64,000 bases of DNA from Blastococcus carthaginiensis. Its GTDB lineage: Bacteria > Actinomycetota > Actinomycetes > Mycobacteriales > Geodermatophilaceae. Where the stretch lies: positions 62,001 to 126,000 of the forward strand of contig NZ_JASNFN010000001.1 in NCBI RefSeq assembly GCF_030731085.1, written 5' to 3'. Positions within the stretch are counted from its first letter, which is position 1; every line of letters starts with the position of its first letter. The position numbers and the translations under genes are program-made. Below the pieces are notes generated by a model. It did not search any database, was not told where the DNA came from, and worked only from the letters and a program-made list of their open reading frames with translations. Below, one piece after another: positions 24,183 through 31,783 of this stretch.

Positions 24183-25402
24183 CCGCCGTCCTGCCGTCCC
24201 GCCCCCAGCGCCCCACCGGTGGCCGGTTGGTCGACCAGTTCGAGTACGGGCTGGATGCGCCGATCTGCCTCACCTGGGAGCTCACCTACGCCTGCAACCT
24301 GGCGTGCGTCCACTGCCTGTCCTCCTCCGGACGGCGCGATCCGCGCGAGCTCTCCACCGCCGAGGCCGAGGCGGTGATCGACGAGCTGCAGCGGATGCAG
24401 GTGTTCTACGTCAACGTCGGCGGCGGCGAGCCCACGGTCCGGCCGGACTTCTGGCACCTGCTCGACTACGCCATCGGCCACGACGTCGGGGTCAAGTTCT
24501 CCACCAACGGCGTGAAGCTGGACAAGGCCCGCGCCGCCCAGCTGGCGGCCACCGACTACGTCGACGTGCAGATCTCCCTGGACGGCGCGACCGCCGAGGT
24601 CAACGACCGGGTGCGCGGCACCGGCTCGTTCGCCACCGCGACCCGGGCCCTGGAGAACCTGGCCGAGGCCGGGATGAAGGACTTCAAGGTCTCGGTCGTC
24701 GTCACGCGGGAGAACGCCGGGCAGCTCGACGCCTTCAAGGCGCTGACCGACTCCTTCGGCGCCCAGCTGCGGATCACCCGGCTGCGCCCGTCGGGCCGCG
24801 GGGCCGACGTCTGGGACGAGCTCCACCCCACGCAGGCCCAGCAGCGCGAGCTCTACTCCTGGCTGCTGGCGAACGGCGAGCAGGTGCTCACCGGCGACTC
24901 GTTCTTCCACCTGTCCGCGTTCGGCGAGGCGCTGCCGGGGCTGAACCTCTGCGGCGCCGGCCGGGTGGTCTGCCTGATCGACCCGGTGGGCGACGTCTAC
25001 GCCTGCCCGTTCGCCATCCACGAGAACTTCCTCGCCGGCAACGTGCGCGACGAGGGCGGCTTCCAGCGGGTGTGGCAGCAGAGCGAGCTGTTCGCCGACC
25101 TGCGCAGCCCGCAGACCGGTGGCGCCTGCACGAAGTGCGCCCACTTCGACGCCTGCCGCGGCGGCTGCATGGCGGCGAAGTTCTTCACGGGCCTGCCGCT
25201 GGACGGCCCCGACCCGGAGTGCGTGCAGGGCTACGGCGAGACGGCGCTGGCCGCCCGCGACGCCGCGACGGTGAAGCCGAAGAGCCACCTGGACCACTCG
25301 CACACCGGGCCGGTCCGCGGGCAGCCCACGCTGCTCGGCATCCCCGCGATCCCGAGCAAGATCTGCGACGAGTCACCGCTGGCGGGCCTCGACCTGCGCT
25401 GA
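24179..25402 (+). CDS. mftC: Mycofactocin radical SAM maturase MftC
   Basis: A 407-residue radical SAM/SPASM enzyme. The SAM cluster is C39-x3-C43-x2-C46 (CNLACVHC), and the glycine motif is VGGGEPTVRPDF. The SPASM region carries cysteines in NLCGAGRVVCLIDPVG, VYACPFA and CTKCAHFDACRGGC. MftC catalyses oxidative decarboxylation of the MftA C-terminal tyrosine and then a C-C bond to valine. The C-terminus ends with the family-typical LGIPAIPSKICDESPLAGL. It terminates the mftABC operon here; mftD, mftE and mftF are elsewhere. Confidence 0.96.
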   Translation: MTAVLPSRPQRPTGGRLVDQFEYGLDAPICLTWELTYACNLACVHCLSSSGRRDPRELSTAEAEAVIDELQRMQVFYVNVGGGEPTVRPDFWHLLDYAIGHDVGVKFSTNGVKLDKARAAQLAATDYVDVQISLDGATAEVNDRVRGTGSFATATRALENLAEAGMKDFKVSVVVTRENAGQLDAFKALTDSFGAQLRITRLRPSGRGADVWDELHPTQAQQRELYSWLLANGEQVLTGDSFFHLSAFGEALPGLNLCGAGRVVCLIDPVGDVYACPFAIHENFLAGNVRDEGGFQRVWQQSELFADLRSPQTGGACTKCAHFDACRGGCMAAKFFTGLPLDGPDPECVQGYGETALAARDAATVKPKSHLDHSHTGPVRGQPTLLGIPAIPSKICDESPLAGLDLR

Positions 25403-25427
25403 TGGCCCGGCTCGGCGTGCCGGTCCG

Positions 25428-25907
25428 CTAGAGGTCGACCTTCTCGTTCTCCCCGGCGTCGATGCGCTCACCGGTGGCCTTGGCCTTGACGAAGCTGAAG
25501 GCGGTGGCCAGCCGGCCGCCCGGGCTGTCCCAGTACTCCGCCGAGTCCCCCTCGACCTTGACGAGGACGACGTCGGGGTCCTCGGGGCCGTTCGGGAACC
25601 ACGCCTCGACGCCGCCGTTCCAGAGCTCCTTCTTCTTCGCGAGGTCGTCCACGACGCGCGCGTGGCCGGTCAGCGACACCCAGGTGCCGCCGGAACCGAT
25701 GCCGACGTTCACCTGGGGCTGCGCGGCGATGTGGGCGACCGGGTGGGAACCGCGCTCGGCGTAGAACCACAGGTCGCCGTCGAACTCGACCTCCTGCAGC
25801 GTCATCGGCCGGCTGGTCAGCTTGCCGCCGGGGGCGATGGTGGTGAGGAAGCCGAAGCGCTCCCCCTTGATCAGCTCGGCGACCTTGCGGGTGTCCTCTG
25901 CACTCAT
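25428..25907 (-). CDS. Pyridoxamine 5'-phosphate oxidase-family protein
   Basis: A 159-residue split-barrel flavin-binding-fold protein of the general stress protein 26 type. Recognisable segments: GFLTTIAPGGKLTSRPM, LWFYAERGSHPVAHI, VNVGIGSGGTWVSLTGHARVV and VVLVKVEGDSAEYWDSPGG. Members bind FMN, FAD or F420; the cofactor here is not clear. ATG 25907 fits the family start. It lies convergent to mftC and separates mftABC from mftE. A redox role alongside mycofactocin is possible but not shown. Confidence 0.85.
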   Translation of the reverse strand: MSAEDTRKVAELIKGERFGFLTTIAPGGKLTSRPMTLQEVEFDGDLWFYAERGSHPVAHIAAQPQVNVGIGSGGTWVSLTGHARVVDDLAKKKELWNGGVEAWFPNGPEDPDVVLVKVEGDSAEYWDSPGGRLATAFSFVKAKATGERIDAGENEKVDL

Positions 25908-25945
25908 GCCCGGCTCGTGCCCAGCGGGCCGGCCCGCGACACGCG

Positions 25946-26323
25946 TCAGCGGCCGTCGACGTATCGCCAGGCGCCGTCCTCCCGGGCGAAGCGGCTCACC
26001 TCGTGCTGCTCGCCGTCCGCACCGCCGGACCGGAACCGGGCGACGAACTCGACGGTCCCCTCGGCGGCGAGCAGCCCGCCGCCGGTGGTGGCGAGCACCT
26101 CGAGGCCGGTCCAGCGCACCGCGGGGTCGAGGTCGAGCGCCGGCGGCCGGGTGGCGGGGTGCCAGGTGCGCAGCAGGTAGCCGGTGTCGCCGACGGCGAA
26201 GGCGCTGTAGCGGGAGCGCATGAGCTGCTCGGCGGTCGCCGCGGGCGCCGAGCCGTCGTGGCGCGGGCCGCAGCACTCCACGTAGGGCAGACCGGTCCCG
26301 CAGAAGCAGCGACGTGGGGGCAC
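25946..26323 (-). CDS. YchJ-family SEC-C motif protein
   Basis: A 125-residue protein. The N-terminal SEC-C zinc motif is C-x-C...CC (RCFCGTGLPYVECC), followed by MRSRYSAFAVGDTGYLLRTWHP, characteristic of YchJ (UPF0225). A C-terminal NTF2-like half contains TVEFVARFRSGG and HEVSRFAREDGAWRYVDG. Function is unknown in the family. GTG 26323 starts immediately before the zinc motif. Confidence 0.88.
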   Translation of the reverse strand: MPPRRCFCGTGLPYVECCGPRHDGSAPAATAEQLMRSRYSAFAVGDTGYLLRTWHPATRPPALDLDPAVRWTGLEVLATTGGGLLAAEGTVEFVARFRSGGADGEQHEVSRFAREDGAWRYVDGR

Positions 26324-26454
26324 GCCCGGATCCTGCCCGAGCCGCTGCCGCGGGCGGACTCGGCTCACGCCGGCCGGTCCGCTGCCGATGACTGTGCTGG
26401 ACGGCGGCGCCGTGGGTGCCGCGGAGCGGAGCGCCGGTGCGGTGCGGACGAGGC

Positions 26455-26510
26455 AGGAGGACGCCGTGGCGAAGGTGCTCGTGGTCGAGGACGAGGTCTC
26501 CGCCGGCTGA
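26455..26510 (+). pseudogene. Truncated start of a response-regulator gene
   Basis: A good Shine-Dalgarno (AGGAGG, 26455-26460) five bases before GTG 26466 leads into VAKVLVVEDEVSAG, then a TGA at 26508. The first ten residues are the typical beginning of a response-regulator receiver domain, with the acidic ED pair. The remaining domain is absent; mftE starts 21 bases later. It looks like a deletion remnant, although a 14-residue coincidence cannot be excluded. Confidence 0.45.
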
Positions 26511-26530
26511 CCGGGGCCTAGGGTGCGGCG

Positions 26531-27226
26531 GTGACCTCCCTCGGCGCCGTGACCTGGCCGGAGCTGCCCGAGCGCCCGCTGCTGGTCGTCCCGCTGGGTG
26601 CCGTGGAGCAGCACGGCCCCCACCTGCCGCTGACGACCGACACCGCGGTCGCGACGGCGGCCGCCGGGGCTGCCGTCGACCGGCTGCCCGGGGCGCTGCT
26701 GGCCCCCGCGCTCGCCTACGGGGCCAGCGGTGAGCACGAGGACTTCCCCGGCACGGTCTCGCTGGGCACCGAGGCGCTGACCGGGCTGCTCGTCGAGTAC
26801 GGGCGCTCGGCCTGCCGGTGGGCCGGGCGGGTGCTGATCGTCAACGGGCACGGCGGCAACCTCGACGCGCTGCGGACGGCGGTGCCGCGGGTGCGCGCCG
26901 AGGGCCGCGACGTGGCGTGGTTCCCGTGCGGCTTCCCGGGCGGCGACGCGCACGCCGGCCGCACCGAGACGTCGCTGATGTTGCACGTGGAACCGGAGCA
27001 GGTCCGGCGAGACCGCGCCGTGACCGGCGAGACCGCGCCGATCGGGGAGCTGCTGCCGCGGCTGCGGGCTGAGGGCGTGCGCGCCGTCAGCCCGAACGGG
27101 GTGCTCGGGGATCCCGGCGGTGCCAGCGGCGCGGAAGGCGAGGCCCTGCTGGCGGGCCTGGTCGGGCGGCTGGTCCCGGGCGTTGCCGCCTGGCGGGTGG
27201 ACGACGACGGACGGCTCCGGAGCTGA
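26531..27226 (+). CDS. mftE: Mycofactocin peptidase MftE (creatininase family)
   Basis: A 231-residue creatininase-fold metallopeptidase. Metal ligands visible: E26-Q-H28 in AVEQHGPHLPL, D37 in TTDT, histidine in NGHGGN, and glutamate in GRTETSLML. MftE cleaves modified MftA to release the Val-Tyr derived dipeptide (AHDP). The mft family is preferred over other creatininases because of size and the nearby mft genes. GTG 26531 is the only suitable start. It is separated from mftC by two minus-strand genes. Confidence 0.9.
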   Translation: MTSLGAVTWPELPERPLLVVPLGAVEQHGPHLPLTTDTAVATAAAGAAVDRLPGALLAPALAYGASGEHEDFPGTVSLGTEALTGLLVEYGRSACRWAGRVLIVNGHGGNLDALRTAVPRVRAEGRDVAWFPCGFPGGDAHAGRTETSLMLHVEPEQVRRDRAVTGETAPIGELLPRLRAEGVRAVSPNGVLGDPGGASGAEGEALLAGLVGRLVPGVAAWRVDDDGRLRS

Positions 27227-27257
27227 CTCCGGAACCGCCCGTCGGACGTGCTGGTGA

Positions 27258-28262
27258 TCAGCCGCCGAGCGCGTCCGCGAACTGCGGCACGGTGGCGTCG
27301 ATCGCGTACAGCAGACCCGGGGCCGACGCGCTGGAGAACGCGTTCAGCACCGTGAGGTCCTCCAGGACGACGGCGCGCCCTTCCTGGACGGCGGGCAGCG
27401 CCTGCCACAGCGGGTTGCCGGTAAACTCCGAGGCCTCCACGAAGATGGGGAAGACCACGGTGAGCTCGGCGTCGAGCAGGGAGAGCTGCTCCTCGCTGAC
27501 CGGCACGAAGAAGTTCTCGGTCGCCAGGGCCTCGATCTCGGCCTTGTTCTCGAAGCCGAGCTGCTCCATGAACTGGACCCGCGAGTCCCCGCTCACGTAG
27601 GCCCCGAAGCCCTCGGAGGTGTACGCGCCGACGGCGACCTCGGTGCCGTCGAACTCCGGGTGCTCGGCGGCGGCGTCGGCGAACGCCTGCTCGACCTGCG
27701 CCGCGAGCTCCTCGGCCTCCTCGGTCTTGCCGAGCGCCCGGCCGACCATCTCCAGCTGCTGCTGCCAGGTGGTCTGGTACGGGCCCACGCCCTCGGGCTG
27801 GCCGATCGTCGGGGCGATCTGGCTCAGCAGCTCGTAGCGGCTCTCCTCGCCCGACGAGCGGGTGTCGAGGATGAGGTCCGGCTCGAGGGCGGCGATCGCC
27901 TCGAAGCTGGGCTCGAGGGTCTCGATGAGCACCGGCGGCTCGTCGTAGCCCTGCTCGACCCAGTCGCCGAGGCCGTCCTCCCCGCCGACGGCGAGCCAGT
28001 CGCTGGCGCCGACCGGCTCCACGCCGAGCGCGAGCGCCGTCTCGGCGTCGGACCAGCCGAGCGCGACCACGCGGGTGGGCTCCTCCTCGACGGTGACCTC
28101 GCTGAAGGCGGTCTCCACCGTCACGGGGAAAGCCGACGACGACGAGCCACCGGTCGCCTCGCTCTCGGCGGGGGCGGGTTCGTCGCCCGCTCCGCAGCCG
28201 GTGGCGACGAGTGCGGTGGCCGCGAGCGCGACGGCGCCGCGGAGGGCAGGACGGACGAGCAT
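27258..28262 (-). CDS. Iron-siderophore ABC transporter substrate-binding lipoprotein
   Basis: A 334-residue FecB/FhuD-type solute-binding protein. The signal peptide ends with a lipobox (LVATGC, Cys about 23), then a Ser/Gly-rich tether. Domain features: VVALGWSDAETALALGVEPVG, LEPDLILDTRSS and TVVFPIFVEASEF. It captures ferric siderophores outside the membrane. No permease or ATPase is adjacent, so it must use a transporter encoded elsewhere. A 19-bp iron box lies just upstream (28280-28298), so iron repression by IdeR/DtxR is expected. It interrupts the mftE-mftF region. Confidence 0.92.
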   Translation of the reverse strand: MLVRPALRGAVALAATALVATGCGAGDEPAPAESEATGGSSSSAFPVTVETAFSEVTVEEEPTRVVALGWSDAETALALGVEPVGASDWLAVGGEDGLGDWVEQGYDEPPVLIETLEPSFEAIAALEPDLILDTRSSGEESRYELLSQIAPTIGQPEGVGPYQTTWQQQLEMVGRALGKTEEAEELAAQVEQAFADAAAEHPEFDGTEVAVGAYTSEGFGAYVSGDSRVQFMEQLGFENKAEIEALATENFFVPVSEEQLSLLDAELTVVFPIFVEASEFTGNPLWQALPAVQEGRAVVLEDLTVLNAFSSASAPGLLYAIDATVPQFADALGG

Positions 28263-28279
28263 GGGATCTCCTCGGACGA

Positions 28280-28298
28280 TCAGGTAAGGCTGACCTAA
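28280..28298 (-). promoter_or_regulatory. DtxR/IdeR iron box
   Basis: TCAGGTAAGGCTGACCTAA matches 16 of 19 positions of the consensus TTAGGTTAGGCTAACCTAA, and ends 18 bases before the start of the siderophore-binding protein gene. The ribosome-binding site GAGGAGAT lies between it and the start. Confidence 0.85.
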
Positions 28299-28394
28299 GC
28301 AGAGCACACGGACCTGGGAAGCCGGCGGCCGGGACCGGATCGTTACTGTCGGAGGCCCCGCGGGCCGCGGGCGGGACGCACGAGGGAGCCGGGC

Positions 28395-28949
28395 ATGGAC
28401 GGGGCGAGCGCGGGGCACGAGGGCTGGCTGGTCGTGGTCGACCTGCAGCACGTCTTCGGCGAGCAGGACTCGCCCTGGACCGCGCCGCGGTTCGAGGAGG
28501 TCCGCCCGCGCATCCGCCGGCTGGTCGAGGCCTTCGGCGAGCGCGTGGTCTTCACCCGTTTCGTGGCGCCTGCCGAGCCGGTCGGGGCGTGGAAGGAGTA
28601 CTACGCGAAGTACGACTTCGCGCTTCAGCCGCCCGACGCGCACTGCTACCAGCTCGTCGAGGACCCGGGCGGACGGCCGGTCGTGGACGCCACCACGTTC
28701 GGCAAGTGGGGGCCGGAGCTGGCCGCGGTGGTCGGCGAGGGGCCGCTCACCGTCGTCGGCGTCGCCACCGACTGCTGCGTCGTCTCCACCGTCCTGCCGG
28801 CCGCCGACGCCGGCGTGGCCGTGCGCGTGGTCACCGACGCGTGCGCCGGGGCGGGCGACGAGGAGCACGAGCGGGCGCTGCAGGTTATGGCCGGTTACGC
28901 GCCGCTGGTGTCCTTCGCGACGACCGACGAGGTCCTGGCGGAGGGGTGA
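28395..28949 (+). CDS. Isochorismatase-family cysteine hydrolase
   Basis: A 184-residue cysteine hydrolase. The Asp-Lys-Cys triad appears as D16 in VVVDLQHVF, lysine in DATTFGKWGPEL and cysteine in VATDCCVVSTVLPA. Members hydrolyse amides or vinyl ethers (nicotinamidase, isochorismatase and others); the specific substrate cannot be read. It overlaps the mftF start (GTGA), so the two are translationally coupled, suggesting a role linked to mycofactocin or simple cotranscription. Confidence 0.88.
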   Translation: MDGASAGHEGWLVVVDLQHVFGEQDSPWTAPRFEEVRPRIRRLVEAFGERVVFTRFVAPAEPVGAWKEYYAKYDFALQPPDAHCYQLVEDPGGRPVVDATTFGKWGPELAAVVGEGPLTVVGVATDCCVVSTVLPAADAGVAVRVVTDACAGAGDEEHERALQVMAGYAPLVSFATTDEVLAEG

Positions 28950-30373
28950 TCCCCGCCCCGCCGGAGCGCCGCCTGCCCGACGGGTTCGCCGTCCGGCTCG
29001 ACCCGCGCACCCGCCGCCGCGACGGCGGCGCCACCCTGCTCGGCGGGTCGCCGCTGCGGCTGCTCCGGCTCGCCCCCCGCGCCGCCGGCCTGCTCGCCAC
29101 CGATCGGCTGGCGGTCCGCGACGCGACGAGCGCCGCGCTGGCCGCCCGGCTGCTGGACGCCGGCCTCGCCCACCCCGACGTGCCGGCCCACCCCGACCTG
29201 CCCGCGGACGCCGACCCGGCCGGCGTGACCGTCGTCGTCCCCGTGAAGGACCGCCCGGCCGGGCTGGCCCGGCTGCTCGCCGCGCTGCGCGCCGACCCCG
29301 CCACCGCCGGCCTGCCGGTCGTCGTCGTCGACGACGGGTCGGCGGTGCCGGTGATGGCGCCGGAGGGCGTCCGGGTGCTGCGGCACCCGAGCGCCCGGGG
29401 GCCGGCCGCCGCGCGCAACGCCGGGCTGGCGGCCGCGATGACGGACCTCGTCGCCTTCCTCGACTCCGACTGCGTGCCGCTGCCCGGGTGGCTGGCCCGG
29501 CTGCGCCCGCACCTGGCCGATCCGCGGCTGGCCGTCGTGGGTCCCCGCATCGTGCCGCTGGCCGGCGCGGCGCGCGGCTGGACGAGCCCCTACGAGGAGG
29601 TCGCCGGCGCGCTCGGCATGGGCCCGCACCCGGCGGCGGTGCGGCCGCTGTCGGCGGTCTCCTACCTGCCCAGTGCGGCGCTGCTGGTGCGCCGGGCGGC
29701 GATGGGGGCGGGGTTCGACGAGGCGATGCGGGTGGCCGAGGACGTCGACCTGGTCTGGCGGCTGACCGCCGCGGGCTGGCGAGTGCGGTACGAGCCGGCG
29801 GCCGCGGTCGCCCACGAGCACCCGGCGCGCACCGCCGACTGGCTGCGCCGCCGCGCCTTCTACGGCACCGGCGCCGCGCTGCTGGCCGCCCGGCACGGCC
29901 CGGCCGTGTCGCCGCTGGTGATCGCGCCGGAGACGGCGGCCACCTGGGCACTGCTGGTGGCCGGGGGGCGCTGGGGGAGGGGTGCCGGCATCGGCCTGCT
30001 CGGGTGGACCACCGCCCGCCTCGCCCGCCGGCTGGCCCGCCCCGGAGAGCCCGCCCCGGCCGCGCTCGCCGCCGGCCTGGCGGTGCGGGGCCTGGCCGCG
30101 TCGGGGCAGGCGCTGGCCCGGGCGGTCACCCGGCACCACTGGCCGCTGGCCGCGGCGGCGGCCGTGGGGTCGCGGCGGGCCCGCCGGGGGCTGCTGGCCA
30201 TCGCCGTGGCCGACGCGCTGGTGAGCTGGTGGCCGCACCGGGGCCGGACCGGACCGGTCCGTCACGGCCTGGCCCGGCGGCTGGACGACCTCGCCTACGG
30301 CACCGGGCTGTGGGCCGGCGCGGTGCGCGCCCGCGACGCCCGCGCCCTCCTGCCGGTGCGCCCGCCGCGGTGA
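28946..30373 (+). CDS. mftF: Mycofactocin glycosyltransferase MftF
   Basis: A 475-residue family-2-type glycosyltransferase. The N-terminal region has the MftF-like LLGGSPLRLLRLAPRA. The GT core begins at VTVVVPVKDRPAGLARLL, with nucleotide-binding VVVDDGS and the metal-binding DSD in AFLDSDCVPLPGW, and a later EDVDLVWRL acceptor motif. The C-terminal 170 residues are hydrophobic and Ala-rich, suggesting membrane association. MftF adds an oligo-glucose chain to premycofactocin. It is coupled to the upstream cysteine hydrolase and ends about 100 bases before an MFS gene. Confidence 0.9.
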   Translation: MIPAPPERRLPDGFAVRLDPRTRRRDGGATLLGGSPLRLLRLAPRAAGLLATDRLAVRDATSAALAARLLDAGLAHPDVPAHPDLPADADPAGVTVVVPVKDRPAGLARLLAALRADPATAGLPVVVVDDGSAVPVMAPEGVRVLRHPSARGPAAARNAGLAAAMTDLVAFLDSDCVPLPGWLARLRPHLADPRLAVVGPRIVPLAGAARGWTSPYEEVAGALGMGPHPAAVRPLSAVSYLPSAALLVRRAAMGAGFDEAMRVAEDVDLVWRLTAAGWRVRYEPAAAVAHEHPARTADWLRRRAFYGTGAALLAARHGPAVSPLVIAPETAATWALLVAGGRWGRGAGIGLLGWTTARLARRLARPGEPAPAALAAGLAVRGLAASGQALARAVTRHHWPLAAAAAVGSRRARRGLLAIAVADALVSWWPHRGRTGPVRHGLARRLDDLAYGTGLWAGAVRARDARALLPVRPPR

Positions 30374-30479
30374 CGGACCGCCCGGTCGCGGAATGCCCGG
30401 CGGCCCCGGCGCCTTGAGAGGCGTCGTACCGCGGTCCGACCAGCGTGGGTCCCGCTCAGCACCGATCGACGGGGAAGCC

Positions 30480-31715
30480 GTGACCCCCACCCAGGAACGC
30501 ACCGCGCCCGCAGCCGCCGCATCCGCCCCCGACCGCCCGGGGGCCGCGCGCACCGCGCTGACGCTGGGCGCCTTCGTCGCGCTCGGCCCGCTGACCATCG
30601 ACATGTACCTGCCGGCGCTGCCGAGCATCACCGACGACCTGCTGACGACGTCGGCGACGGTGCAGCTCACGCTCACCGGCACCCTGGTCGGCCTCGCCTT
30701 CGGCCAGCTGGTCATCGGCCCGCTGTCGGACGCCTGGGGCCGGCGCCGCCCGCTGATCGCCGGGACGGCGCTGCACGTGCTGGCCTCGCTGCTGGTGCTG
30801 CTCGCCCCGACCATCGCCGTGCTCGGCGCGCTGCGCTTCCTGCAGGGCGTCGGCGCGGCTGCCGGCTCGGTGATCGCGCTGGCCGTGGTGCGCGACCTCT
30901 ACGACGGCCGGGCCGCGGCGACGATGCTCTCCCGGCTGTTCCTCGTGCTGGGCGCCGCGCCGGTGCTGGCGCCCACCATCGGCGGGGAGCTCCTGCGCTT
31001 CACCAGCTGGCGCGGCGTCTTCGCCGCCCTCGCCGCCTACGGGCTGGTCATGGTGGTCGTCGGCTGGCTGACGCTGCGCGAGACACTGCCGCCGGAGCGG
31101 CGGCGCAGCAACGGGGTGCGGGGCACGCTGCGGATCTACGGCGGCCTGCTGCACGACCGCGTCTACGTCGGCCTCGTGCTCGTCGCGGGGCTGACGATGG
31201 CCGGGCTGTTCAGCTACGTGTCGGGCTCCTCGTTCGTCTACCAGGAGGAGTTCGGCCTCGACGAGCAGCAGTTCGGCCTGCTGTTCGGCGCGGGGGCGTT
31301 CTGGCTGATCGCGGCCACCCAGCTCAACCCGCTGCTGCTGCGCCGCTGGTCCCCGCAGCGGCTGCTCGTCGCCGGCACGGTGCTCGGCGCGCTCGCCGGG
31401 GCGGGGCTGGCCGGGCTCGCCGCCACCGGCACCGGCGGCCTCCCGGCGGTCACCGGCGCGCTGTGGGTCGTGCTGTTCGCCTGCGGCCTCGCGTTGCCCA
31501 ACGCCCCCGCGCTGGCGCTCTCCCGGCACGGCGAGGCCGCGGGCAGCGCCGCCGCCCTGCTCGGCGCGGTGCAGTTCGGCGTGGGGGCGGTCGTCTCCCC
31601 GGTGGTGGGGCTGCTCGGCAACGACTCGGTGGCGATCGGGCTGGTGGTCGTCGCGGCCCTGTCGCTCGCCCTCGTCGTCCTGGGCACCGTCGTGCGGCCG
31701 TGGCAGCTGCGCTGA
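30480..31715 (+). CDS. Bcr/CflA-family drug MFS transporter
   Basis: A 411-residue, 12-helix exporter. TIDMYLPALPSITDDL in helix 1 and GQLVIGPLSDAWGRRRPL in the helix 2-3 loop (MFS motif A) are characteristic of the Bcr/CflA multidrug subfamily (DHA1). GTG 30480 follows GGGGAAG, and the first helix begins about 25 residues later. Substrate could be a drug or small acid. The GAF-type regulator directly downstream is a candidate controller. Confidence 0.9.
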   Translation: MTPTQERTAPAAAASAPDRPGAARTALTLGAFVALGPLTIDMYLPALPSITDDLLTTSATVQLTLTGTLVGLAFGQLVIGPLSDAWGRRRPLIAGTALHVLASLLVLLAPTIAVLGALRFLQGVGAAAGSVIALAVVRDLYDGRAAATMLSRLFLVLGAAPVLAPTIGGELLRFTSWRGVFAALAAYGLVMVVVGWLTLRETLPPERRRSNGVRGTLRIYGGLLHDRVYVGLVLVAGLTMAGLFSYVSGSSFVYQEEFGLDEQQFGLLFGAGAFWLIAATQLNPLLLRRWSPQRLLVAGTVLGALAGAGLAGLAATGTGGLPAVTGALWVVLFACGLALPNAPALALSRHGEAAGSAAALLGAVQFGVGAVVSPVVGLLGNDSVAIGLVVVAALSLALVVLGTVVRPWQLR

Positions 31716-31783
31716 CCCGCGATTCCCGCTCTGGTGGAAACCGCCGCTAGCGGCCACGATGACCGGGAGATGAGCGACTTCCC

